Source: Thalassobacillus sp. CUG 92003 (GTDB lineage: Bacteria; Bacillota; Bacilli; Bacillales; Halobacillaceae). From it: a stretch of 64,000 nt of DNA. Shown in pieces: positions 7,506 through 15,014 of the stretch; positions within the stretch are counted from its first letter, which is position 1, and every line of letters starts with the position of its first letter. The position numbers and the translations under genes were made by a program. Below the pieces are notes generated by a model. That model did not search any database. It had not been told where the DNA came from and saw only the letters and a program-made list of their open reading frames with translations. Location: positions 248,001 to 312,000 of the forward strand of contig NZ_JABLSJ010000001.1 of assembly GCF_013618635.1 (NCBI RefSeq), written 5' to 3'.

Positions 7506-8267
7506 ATGCTATTATTAAATATAGAAGAGAAGAATCACGGACAAAATTTTCAATTAAAAGATATCAATGTCGAAATCAACCCTGGTGAAATTACGTTGCT
7601 TTTGGGTCATAATGGCGCTGGGAAAACGACGATCATCAAGTCGATGTTCGGTCTTATGGATTACGCAGGGTCGTTGTCTATCAATGGCCAAGCAGTGGAT
7701 ATGAACCAGTCCAACCATATTGATTATTTAAAACAACACGTGGCTTATATCTCAGATGGTATAGGCTTATTTGAATATCTGACGCCGCGCGAATATTTTT
7801 CGCTGATTGAAAAAACCTTTCCTGCCAAGGTGAACCTTAATTTGCTTGAAAAGTTCATTGAAATCTTTGAATTAGAGCAATATCTTGATCTCCCCATCGA
7901 CCAATTGTCGCATGGGAATAAGAAAAAAACTCAGATCGTTTCGCAACTCTTTAGAGAAAGCGATTATGTTGTATTTGATGAACCAACAAATGGGTTAGAT
8001 CCTGATATGGTGATCGTCCTGAAGAAAACCCTCTCCCTTTTAAAAGAACGCGGAAAGGGGATCATGTTATCGACTCACCATCTTAATTTTGGTGAAGATT
8101 TGTACGATCATCTGATCATCTTGCGTAATGGCGATAAAAAACTCAACGACTCCAAAACGAATATCTACCATCGATTAGGGCCGATGAACGTGGAACAAAT
8201 CTATCAATCTGTCAATCAGGATTATTATCAACATGTAGAGGAGGTCATAAATGAACTCTACAATTGA
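7506..8267 (+). CDS. ABC transporter ATP-binding protein
   Basis: A 253-residue ATPase: Walker A GHNGAGKT at 34-41, signature LSHGN at 134-138 (a variant of LSGGQ), Walker B YVVFDEP at 154-160, and an H-loop in LSTHH. The usual Q-loop glutamine is not obvious (YISDGIGLFEYLT). The ATG at 7506 is used because AGGTGA lies 5 nt upstream. The permease gene begins inside its last codons, so the two are translationally coupled. It would energise export or membrane handling of a peptide or lipid. Confidence 0.85.
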   Translation: MLLLNIEEKNHGQNFQLKDINVEINPGEITLLLGHNGAGKTTIIKSMFGLMDYAGSLSINGQAVDMNQSNHIDYLKQHVAYISDGIGLFEYLTPREYFSLIEKTFPAKVNLNLLEKFIEIFELEQYLDLPIDQLSHGNKKKTQIVSQLFRESDYVVFDEPTNGLDPDMVIVLKKTLSLLKERGKGIMLSTHHLNFGEDLYDHLIILRNGDKKLNDSKTNIYHRLGPMNVEQIYQSVNQDYYQHVEEVINELYN

Positions 8268-9639
8268 AGTGATCAGACGGGTCGAACTGCCCAAGCACAC
8301 TAAAAACATGAAAAGGCTGTTCTTTCGTTACCCTTTGCCGATGCTGACAGGTTCGCTATCGGCACTTCTCCTCTATACGTTGTTTTTTACCATAGTCGTC
8401 AGGTACTTGACCTCGTTTCCGTTGAATGTCGGTGACACTGTTCATGCAGCAGCTATTTTAAGCTTGCTTTTTACGTGTTTTCTCATCATCTTTTCGCGAG
8501 GGAAGTTAGGGGATCACAATGTTGTCGGTTTATTTTTTAATTCACATGTGAAAGCTCATCAGCTGATCATAGCGAGTTATTTTCCTTTATATGTTTTCTT
8601 TCAAGTGTTGTTTTTCTTAACGTATTCACCTGTTCTAGTGGCTTTTTATCTGCAGGGGAATGCGGTCGTCCTTTATTTATTGCTCTTATTTATATGTTTA
8701 ACGATCGTCTTCCTGTTTTCACTTTCCACGTGGATGGTGAGCACGCGAATTTGCTATAAGTTGATAAACAAGTATCATGACAATTTTTATCTGCATGCCA
8801 TCTTATTTTTAACCTTGCTATGGCTGACTTTTTTTGCCTTGCGTGAGCTCTCATCCATGTCAGGCTCCTCATTTTTATTAGGGGCTGGTCTTGTTTTAAT
8901 AACTGCCCTGTCGCTAGTCTCTATGTTGAAATTATCGACTGGTTTTTTGATGCAGCTATTCAAAAGCAGTCAAAACAGCATTGCTTCTAAGGAAACAAAA
9001 AGCTATACTTTACCGCAAAAGCGGCCCATGATCCATGCCGCGTTAGATGCTCTATATTATTACCGATTTGGGCTATTGCGTGAATTGGTGTTTACATTCC
9101 TGGTGTTGATCATCGTCACCTTCGCGTTTCACCTGATGTTTGATGCAACAACGTTTGTCTATCTCTATTCATTTATTCTGAATATAGGTGTAAAGGAAAT
9201 CATGATCATTGCGCCCCTTTATATCGGGATGCACTACAGGGAACATCACCTTGCTTTTTACAATTTGAACGATCGTGCCCTAACATTTTTGTTGCCGCGC
9301 CTAGGCATGGCTCTAGGAATCAATGTAGCCATTCACCTTACGTTCGTGCTCATCAATTACATAGCGCTGAACCAGAATTTCGCGTTTGGTTTAAATGCAG
9401 TCGCTTCCATCTTATTTGTCACCCTTGTGTCCGTTTGGGTAGGGTTCAACTTTGTCATCAACGAACGAAACAAGGCCGCAGCACTGATCGGCACGCTCAT
9501 TTTTGTAGGTTTACTGGAATTTGTGCTTGGAAATTACCTAAGTACAGAGAGTCATTTGACCATATTCTACGCCCTTATGAGCGTTGTCTTTTTGATGGTG
9601 ATTAAGCTTTTCTATGTCAGGAAGCCGATTATAAAATGA
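8251..9639 (+). CDS. ABC transporter permease, multi-pass
   Basis: A 462-residue, very hydrophobic protein with roughly 10-12 membrane segments and no soluble domain of note. It overlaps the ATPase gene by 17 nt and the next gene by 4 nt (ATGA), with AGGAGGT before its ATG. It is presumably the membrane partner of the upstream ATPase. I do not recognise the subfamily; the length and position fit the permease of a peptide- or bacteriocin-type exporter. Confidence 0.75.
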   Translation: MNSTIEVIRRVELPKHTKNMKRLFFRYPLPMLTGSLSALLLYTLFFTIVVRYLTSFPLNVGDTVHAAAILSLLFTCFLIIFSRGKLGDHNVVGLFFNSHVKAHQLIIASYFPLYVFFQVLFFLTYSPVLVAFYLQGNAVVLYLLLLFICLTIVFLFSLSTWMVSTRICYKLINKYHDNFYLHAILFLTLLWLTFFALRELSSMSGSSFLLGAGLVLITALSLVSMLKLSTGFLMQLFKSSQNSIASKETKSYTLPQKRPMIHAALDALYYYRFGLLRELVFTFLVLIIVTFAFHLMFDATTFVYLYSFILNIGVKEIMIIAPLYIGMHYREHHLAFYNLNDRALTFLLPRLGMALGINVAIHLTFVLINYIALNQNFAFGLNAVASILFVTLVSVWVGFNFVINERNKAAALIGTLIFVGLLEFVLGNYLSTESHLTIFYALMSVVFLMVIKLFYVRKPIIK

Positions 9640-10001
9640 TACCGTTTATATTAGCCGTATTACTCACTGCGATCGTTCACGAATTAGGCCATATGCTCGC
9701 CATAATGGCCATTAATCTCAAGGAGCAACGATATATTTTTCAGTTTAAAATGGAGCTGAACATAAAGTACCTATACGTCATTCATAAAAAATATCCGAAT
9801 CCGTTATCCAATCTGATTGTGGCACTTGCTGGCCCCCTGGCGCCGGTGGGTTTAGCGATTCTATTAATCAATACCGGAGGCGATAACTTTAGCACCATCT
9901 TTCTCCTTACCGCCTTATTCAACTTGCTCTTTATGCACCCAAGTCTGCCAGATGGCAAGAACATCATTCAATCTCTAGAAGAAATGGGGCAGAAAAAATG
10001 A
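9636..10001 (+). CDS. Minimal M50-type intramembrane metalloprotease
   Basis: A 121-residue membrane protein with the zinc-binding HELGH at 15-19 in its first helix, ALAGPLAP at about 63-70, and LPDG at 104-107, the position of the aspartate ligand in site-2 proteases. All core M50 motifs are present in a very short protein without PDZ or CBS domain. It overlaps both neighbours by 4 nt. M50 proteins next to ABC-exporter genes are known from peptide loci such as yyd in Bacillus. The likely substrate is a membrane-spanning peptide, the best local candidate being the 7167 product. Confidence 0.75.
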   Translation: MIPFILAVLLTAIVHELGHMLAIMAINLKEQRYIFQFKMELNIKYLYVIHKKYPNPLSNLIVALAGPLAPVGLAILLINTGGDNFSTIFLLTALFNLLFMHPSLPDGKNIIQSLEEMGQKK

Positions 10002-10288
10002 TTAAACTATTTAAATCCGTTTTGAGTGGCGTCAGTGTAGCACTGCTGTACATTTTGGCCATTTTGATCGCACCCTTCATCATCCGGTTCAGCGGTAATA
10101 CGAACTTTCTATCCCAACCTGAAGTGATGAATGCCAAACTATACGCCGTTCAAGTAAGCGGAAATGAATTCAACTCCCAAACGACAGCGATGGGCTTCGT
10201 CATTTCTATCGCTCTTGGAATCGTATTGTATTATGTGATGGACAGCCTAACTTCTCGAAGGCACGAGAGCAGTCACAGAACGACTTAA
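9998..10288 (+). CDS. Small two-TM protein of the ABC/M50 cluster
   Basis: A 96-residue protein with hydrophobic segments at about 10-30 and 66-84 and a charged C-terminus. The start codon overlaps the protease stop (ATGA). No family is recognised. As the last gene of the operon it could be an immunity or accessory protein of the exporter; this is inference from position only. Confidence 0.65.
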   Translation: MIKLFKSVLSGVSVALLYILAILIAPFIIRFSGNTNFLSQPEVMNAKLYAVQVSGNEFNSQTTAMGFVISIALGIVLYYVMDSLTSRRHESSHRTT

Positions 10289-10314
10289 AAGGACCCAGCA
10301 CAATAATGAATTGT

Positions 10315-10360
10315 AACCACCTCCAATTAAGTGTAAAATTACACTTAATTGGAGGTGGTT
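10315..10360 (+). promoter_or_regulatory. Perfect 22-bp inverted repeat covering a ribosome binding site
   Basis: Arms 10315-10336 and 10339-10360 are exactly complementary with only AA between them. The right arm ends in GGAGGTGGTT, whose GGAGG is the ribosome binding site of the TTG-started gene at 10365, and the left arm starts with its complement AACCACCTCC. In RNA the site would be sequestered. The centre, TTAAGTGTAAAATTACACTTAA, is also a good dimeric-repressor half-site pair in DNA form. Either role is inferred. Confidence 0.6.
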
Positions 10361-10364
10361 CGTT

Positions 10365-10658
10365 TTGAAAAAGTGGTGGCTATTGTGGATTTTAAGTATT
10401 CCAATGTTCTTGCTCACCTATTTGTATTCATTCTTTTTAACATCAAAGATTGCCTATCTGCCGCAAGCTGAATGTAAGCCGAAATTCATCTTCACTCCAG
10501 AAACTGTGCAATACTGTAGCGACATCTATCCGATTGACGTTTTTCTAATAGGATTAAAAAATAATCCCATTTCTTATCTCTGTGTCATTTTCGGGTTATA
10601 CATAATCGGGTTCTTCATTTATCAAATCGTCAGGCTTGTGAAGTTTCTGGGAAAATGA
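10365..10658 (+). CDS. Small two-TM membrane protein behind the hairpin
   Basis: A 97-residue protein starting at TTG with GGAGGTGG 6 nt upstream. Membrane helices are predicted at about 4-26 and 70-90. The external loop contains two cysteines (about 37 and 51) and could be disulfide-bonded. No family is recognised. Its ribosome binding site lies in the right arm of the perfect palindrome just upstream, so translation may be conditional. Confidence 0.6.
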   Translation: MKKWWLLWILSIPMFLLTYLYSFFLTSKIAYLPQAECKPKFIFTPETVQYCSDIYPIDVFLIGLKNNPISYLCVIFGLYIIGFFIYQIVRLVKFLGK

Positions 10659-10719
10659 GCAGTTTTGTTTAGTTGATAGATTACGAGCTAAATGATTTAC
10701 TTAAATAAACAAAGGTGGG

Positions 10720-11058
10720 ATGACCATCAAGAAAAAATATATTGTTCTCATGTTTGTTATAGTATTTGTATTATTTAATGGCGGTCGATTATTTATGGCG
10801 AATCCAGAGAAAAACGAACTCAAAAAGGCTACCACTTCATACTTATCGGAAAAAGGCTACGATACCGAGAAGGACATAGCAGACATATATGTTGTAAATA
10901 TGGGACAAGATGAAGTGATATATTCATCCGTTGTTACGTTTACCGATGAACCAAAGGTTGAGTATTTCTATTCCTACCATAAAAATACAAAAGAATTAAA
11001 GCAAATTAGTTACGTCAATAAAGGAACTAAGCAAGCATTAAAACATCAAGAAAGTTAA
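10720..11058 (+). CDS. Small membrane-anchored protein, DUF3139-like
   Basis: A 112-residue protein with an N-terminal hydrophobic anchor (about 6-21) and a soluble remainder: TSYLSEKGYDTEKDIADIYV, then VVTFTDEPKVEYFYSY. The arrangement resembles short Bacillus proteins of the DUF3139 type, which have no known function. AAAGGTGGG precedes the ATG very closely. It lies upstream of a tiny membrane ORF and the ECF sigma gene. Confidence 0.6.
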   Translation: MTIKKKYIVLMFVIVFVLFNGGRLFMANPEKNELKKATTSYLSEKGYDTEKDIADIYVVNMGQDEVIYSSVVTFTDEPKVEYFYSYHKNTKELKQISYVNKGTKQALKHQES

Positions 11059-11106
11059 ATTGAATTAAGTCTTCCAATATCAATTCTGATAGATGGAGGT
11101 GAAAGC

Positions 11107-11178
11107 TTGAGAAATAAACAATTTATGTTCTGGAGTATAATAGCTGTCATTCTAGTATTGATATGGCTCTTCACATAG
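11107..11178 (+). CDS. Possible 23-residue membrane peptide
   Basis: A TTG-started frame with an excellent ribosome binding site (GGAGGTGA, 6-7 nt upstream) encodes a 23-residue peptide that is almost entirely one hydrophobic helix (FWSIIAVILVLIWLF). It ends 37 nt before a terminator hairpin, so it would close the transcript of the 10720 gene. It is too short for homology to help. Small hydrophobic peptides of this kind are common in Bacillus, but expression is unproven. Confidence 0.4.
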   Translation: MRNKQFMFWSIIAVILVLIWLFT

Positions 11179-11214
11179 TAATACATATATAATATATGCA
11201 TTTATTAGAGTAGG

Positions 11215-11242
11215 CGCGTTTAACACCGACGCGTTTTTTTTT
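11215..11242 (+). terminator. Intrinsic terminator
   Basis: CGCGT (11215-11219) pairs with ACGCG (11229-11233) and is followed by nine T. It ends the transcript of the small membrane proteins before the sigma-factor gene. Confidence 0.65.
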
Positions 11243-11252
11243 GTGAAAAAAG

Positions 11253-11278
11253 TGAAATAATCTTGATTGTATTCCGAC
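11253..11278 (+). promoter_or_regulatory. Possible ECF-type promoter of the sigma gene
   Basis: TGAAAT at 11253 and CGAC at 11275 are separated by 16 nt, an arrangement like the -35/-10 of ECF sigma promoters, 37 nt before the sigma start. ECF sigma genes are often autoregulated. The match is loose. Confidence 0.3.
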
Positions 11279-11314
11279 TAATTAACAGAGGTGAATGGTA
11301 TTGGGGGTTAACGA

Positions 11315-11827
11315 ATGGAGACTGACAAAAATAAAATATCCGAATGGTTTTATATGTACAGTACAGATATTTACCATTATTTAATTTATTTTACGGGGTC
11401 CCATGATGTTGAAGATTTGGTGCAGGAGGTATTTTATCGTGCCATCAAAGGCTTAGACTCGTATGATGGGAGAGCTGTGCCCAAAACCTGGCTGTTCGGA
11501 ATTGCAAGGCATGTAGGTATTGATGAAATAAGAAAACAAAAACGATTACATTTGAAACATACATTATCGTTTGGCAACGAAGATGAGCCGAAGCTTGATA
11601 TGACCCCAGAAGATTTATGCCTCATAAGTGAGAAACAAGAAATTCTTTACAAGGCCATTCTCTCATTGAAGAAAAATTATAGAGATGTACTTATTTTAAG
11701 AGGGATTAAAGACCTAACCGTAACGGAAGTTTCAGACATTCTCGGGTGGAACGAAAACAAAGTTCGGATAACATTTCATCGAGCACTCAAAGCATTACAA
11801 AAAGTAAAGGGGAGGCTGTCACAATGA
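11315..11827 (+). CDS. ECF RNA polymerase sigma factor
   Basis: A 170-residue sigma-70 family protein without region 1 or 3. Region 2 holds DVEDLVQEVFYRAIKGLDSY and TWLFGIARHVGIDEIRKQKR; region 4 holds KNYRDVLILRGIKDLTVTEV and ILGWNENKVRITFHRALKAL. It directs RNA polymerase to stress or envelope promoters. GGGGG lies upstream of the ATG. It overlaps the next gene by 4 nt (ATGA), the usual arrangement with a cognate anti-sigma factor. Confidence 0.9.
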   Translation: METDKNKISEWFYMYSTDIYHYLIYFTGSHDVEDLVQEVFYRAIKGLDSYDGRAVPKTWLFGIARHVGIDEIRKQKRLHLKHTLSFGNEDEPKLDMTPEDLCLISEKQEILYKAILSLKKNYRDVLILRGIKDLTVTEVSDILGWNENKVRITFHRALKALQKVKGRLSQ

Positions 11828-12444
11828 AAAATCAAAATGATCATAATTTTGATGAACTAATTGATGAACTTGGTTCGCTTCCAGACCCGGATTACACTAA
11901 ACAAGCTCAAGATAACATTCATCACAATCTCATGCATGACATGGATAAAAAGAATAAGGATAATAAGTGGAAACTCCCTGTAAAAAAAATTGGCTTAGGC
12001 ATGGTTGGTCTGCTGGCGGTCCTCTTGTTTTCAATTTTATATTTGCCGTATTTTCAACAGCCATTTTCAGGTGAGAATGAAAGTCCTACAGAAGGTGATT
12101 GGGAGGTAAGCACTGAGTATACCGAAGACGATAAGGTTCTTTTTGACGTTTCACCAGACCCTAATCTGACTTCAGGAAAACCATTTGGATATACTTTTAG
12201 CTTTAAGGAACAATTTGAAACGTACGAAGGTAAAGAATTGGCGGTTTACGCTTATCATAAGACATCGGGCGAGAAAATAACAGCTGTTCAACCCACATTG
12301 ATTTCTGAACCTTCCCCAGGTTATCAAACACTTGAAAGATTCACAGCAACGTTTGACCTCCCTTCAAAAGGGTTGTGGAGGTATGTAGTGGAGCTGGATG
12401 GGATACGTTATGGAGATGTCGTCCTTCAAGTGGGAGGAGATTGA
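11824..12444 (+). CDS. Membrane-anchored anti-sigma factor candidate
   Basis: A 206-residue protein: cytoplasmic N-terminus (1-50), one membrane helix (about 56-74) and an extracytoplasmic domain of about 130 residues rich in aromatic and acidic residues. The topology and the ATGA overlap with the ECF sigma gene make it the likely anti-sigma factor. The N-terminal part lacks the HxxxCxxC zinc motif of classical ZAS domains, and I do not recognise the outer domain, so the sensing mechanism is unknown. A longer upstream in-frame start was rejected because GGGGAGG lies 8 nt before this ATG. Confidence 0.75.
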   Translation: MKNQNDHNFDELIDELGSLPDPDYTKQAQDNIHHNLMHDMDKKNKDNKWKLPVKKIGLGMVGLLAVLLFSILYLPYFQQPFSGENESPTEGDWEVSTEYTEDDKVLFDVSPDPNLTSGKPFGYTFSFKEQFETYEGKELAVYAYHKTSGEKITAVQPTLISEPSPGYQTLERFTATFDLPSKGLWRYVVELDGIRYGDVVLQVGGD

Positions 12445-12454
12445 CGTTTATCGT

Positions 12455-13150
12455 GAAGCGTATAAGCCAGTAGCATTACATGCCATTTTTACTCAGATAT
12501 AGTCCGCTCCGCTCGAAATACGATCCCCCGCCCCTGTCTATCAAAAAGAATCCCTCTGCGGAGGGGGGTTACGATTCTAACTAAGCTGGATATAAGCTGA
12601 AACGTGAGCGATACGAGCCAAAACGAGCAACATTCAAGCATCACAAGAGCGGGCATAGGCAATACGAGCCGAATTGGGAGTGTTTCATGCCGACACAGAG
12701 GACCACCGCCCCAGTCTGCAGAAAAACCACGCCAATTGCTGAGATTTTCATGCCAAATCGAGAAGTTTACGTGCCAAGCAAATAATACAATCCAGAAAGA
12801 CAGCATTAATGCCATGTCCAATCAGTTATGACTCCCTCATTCCGAAATACGATCCCCGCCCCTGGCTATCAAGAAAAATCCCTCCGAGGAGGGGTTTTAT
12901 AATCCAATCTGATTTAGATATAAGCCAAAACAAGCAATATTCAAGCATCACAAGAGCATGCCCGGTAATTACGAGCAGGAGCGAACAAGGATCATGCCGA
13001 AATAGCACATTACCGCTCCAGTCTGCAGAAAACCAGTCCAAAAACCTGCCATTTACATGCCAAATCAAGAAGCTTACGTGCCCCAGACGAAATACGAGCC
13101 AGAAGTAACGTCTTACATTCCCCAACAATCTAAATACAAGCCACCCCACC
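12455..13150 (+). repeat. Degenerate ~21-bp periodic array, second large block
   Basis: About 700 bp without a credible gene, built of units about 18-23 nt long that open with GTATAAGCC, ATATAGTCC, AATACGATCC, GATACGAGCC, TTTCATGCCG, TTCATGCCA, TTACGTGCC or AATACAAGCC. Two related halves are visible: the series with AATACGATCC, ATCAAGAAAAATCCCTC, ATATAAGC and ATTCAAGCATCACAAGAGC occurs near 12520-12650 and again near 12845-12960. Each half contains a CCCTC/GAGGGG hairpin. The last 140 bp before the dehydrogenase are non-repetitive and include TTGACA at 13201, but no clear -10. Confidence 0.75.
12875..12898 (+). terminator. Terminator-like hairpin in the second repeat block
   Basis: AAAATCCCTCC (12875-12885) pairs with GGAGGGGTTTT (12888-12898), with one G-U pair. 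It is nearly the same module as at 6643. A third, weaker version lies at 12551-12566. Confidence 0.45.
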
Positions 13151-13292
13151 CAATTTTTTTAGCAAAGCATGTCACACTGTTAATTTAAGTGCAGATTCAT
13201 TTGACACTTCGTCCATTGATGTAAAAATATTCTGAATTTATACTAGATTGGAAGCTTCAAAAGGAAGAGAATCTTTCAATCGAGGTGAAAAA

Positions 13293-14765
13293 ATGGAGAC
13301 AACGTTCTCAAAATCGAATCAGTTAGTTATTCAGAATTTTATTAATGGAGAATGGGTTTCGTCTGAAGGAGATCAACAGGAGGAAGTGTTCAATCCTGCT
13401 ACAGGAGAAGTCATAGCGAGTGTTCCGATTTCATCGCATGAGGATGTAGATAAAGCTGTACAATCGGCGCGTGAAGCGTTCAGAAGCTGGAAGAAAACGC
13501 CGGTCCCGAAGCGGGCGCGTATCATGTTCAAGTACCACCAGCTTCTGGAAGATAATCGTGAAGATTTAGCAATAGCGTTGACCCAGGAAAACGGGAAAAC
13601 GTATAAGGATGCGTCTGGGGAAGTTCAACGTGGCATTGAGTGTGTGGAGTTTGCGGCTGGGGCTCCGAGTTTGATGATGGGGGATGTTTTACCTGACATA
13701 GCGGAAGGGATCGACTCTGGTATGTATCGCTATCCGGTCGGGGTTGTCGGGGGCATTACACCGTTTAACTTCCCGATGATGGTGCCGTTATGGATGTTCC
13801 CGCTTGCCCTTGTATGTGGGAATACTTTCGTATTGAAACCTTCGGAACGCACGCCGATTTTAGCGAAAATGTTAGTGGAACTGATTCATGAAGCAGGTCT
13901 GCCAAAGGGCGTGCTTAATTTGGTGAACGGGGCGCATGATGTTGTGAACGGGTTGCTTGAGCACGAGGAGGTCGATGCAATTTCTTTCGTAGGCTCTCAA
14001 CCGGTGGCAGAGCACGTGTATAAAACGGCTGCCAACCATGGGAAACGTGTGCAAGCCTTGGCAGGAGCGAAAAATCACTCGATCGTGATGCCAGATTGCA
14101 ATCTGGATAAATCTGTTGAAGGTATTATTAACGCTGCCTTTGGTAGTGCTGGGGAGCGTTGTATGGCTTGTTCCGTTGTCGTAGCCGTCGGTGATGTGGC
14201 CGACGAGCTTGTAGCGAAATTGAAGGAAGCTGCCGATAACCTTAATGTTGGAAACGGGCTAGACAAGGAGACGGATTTAGGGCCTTTAATTCGTGATTCG
14301 CACAGGGACCGTGTGCTTAGCTATATCGAAGCGGGAGAGGCGGATAACGCGAAACTAGTCCGTGATGGCAGGGTCGAACTTCGTGACAATGAATTCGGCT
14401 ATTTTTTAGGCGCCACTATTTTTGATTATGTGACGGAGGATATGAAGATTTGGAAAGATGAAATTTTCGCTCCAGTCCTGAGTATCGTGAGAGCGGATAC
14501 GCTCGACGAGGCCATTGAAACCGCGAACAAATCAGAATTCGCAAACGGTGCTGTCATTTATACGTCGAGTGGCGGGGCTGTGCAACAGTTCCGGGAAGAG
14601 ATGGACGCCGGCATGCTTGGTGTGAACGTCAATGTTCCTGCTCCTATGGCCTTCTTCCCATTCTCTGGAAATAAAAAATCGTTCTATGGTGATCTTCACG
14701 CCAACGGGAAAGATGGATTGAATTTTTATACGAAGCGAAAAATGCTCACACAGCGGTGGTACTGA
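13293..14765 (+). CDS. mmsA: CoA-acylating (methyl)malonate-semialdehyde dehydrogenase
   Basis: A 490-residue aldehyde dehydrogenase of the MmsA/IolA type. It converts malonate or methylmalonate semialdehyde, NAD+ and CoA to acetyl- or propionyl-CoA, NADH and CO2. Family marks are [43 protein letters not shown] and the nucleophilic Cys290 in GERCMAC. The ATG has GAGGTGAAAA upstream; an earlier in-frame ATG lacks a site. It stands at the head of the pyrimidine catabolic genes, where it would consume the semialdehyde made from beta-alanine. A paralogue lies in the inositol block (37168). The usual reductive end of uracil breakdown is not needed with this enzyme. Confidence 0.9.
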   Translation: METTFSKSNQLVIQNFINGEWVSSEGDQQEEVFNPATGEVIASVPISSHEDVDKAVQSAREAFRSWKKTPVPKRARIMFKYHQLLEDNREDLAIALTQENGKTYKDASGEVQRGIECVEFAAGAPSLMMGDVLPDIAEGIDSGMYRYPVGVVGGITPFNFPMMVPLWMFPLALVCGNTFVLKPSERTPILAKMLVELIHEAGLPKGVLNLVNGAHDVVNGLLEHEEVDAISFVGSQPVAEHVYKTAANHGKRVQALAGAKNHSIVMPDCNLDKSVEGIINAAFGSAGERCMACSVVVAVGDVADELVAKLKEAADNLNVGNGLDKETDLGPLIRDSHRDRVLSYIEAGEADNAKLVRDGRVELRDNEFGYFLGATIFDYVTEDMKIWKDEIFAPVLSIVRADTLDEAIETANKSEFANGAVIYTSSGGAVQQFREEMDAGMLGVNVNVPAPMAFFPFSGNKKSFYGDLHANGKDGLNFYTKRKMLTQRWY

Positions 14766-14770
14766 TAGCT

Positions 14771-14814
14771 ATGAAAAGCGGAAGTCTCTCAGGGATTTCC
14801 GCTTTTCATTTTTT
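14771..14814 (+). terminator. Intrinsic terminator after mmsA
   Basis: ATGAAAAGCGGAA (14771-14783) pairs perfectly with 14797-14809 and is followed by TTTTTTA. It makes mmsA a transcription unit separate from the next gene. Confidence 0.85.
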
Positions 14815-15014
14815 ACGAAACATACAGCACACCAAGAGAAACATTTTACATTATGTATAATGGATTTTTTATTAAAATCATGTAAAGTATGAATATGTTA
14901 CAAAATATTATGAAAATTAAAAAAATGGGAGGATGGTCAGAAAAAAGATAGGGCTGGGGCGTTTTCTGACAATCGTACTTAAGCATTTACATGGTACATA
15001 AAGGAGGAGTTAAT

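Noticed and set aside
12489-13149. Several open frames of 75-110 codons on both strands
   Set aside because: They translate repeat units into low-complexity Arg/Ser/His-rich peptides without ribosome binding sites.
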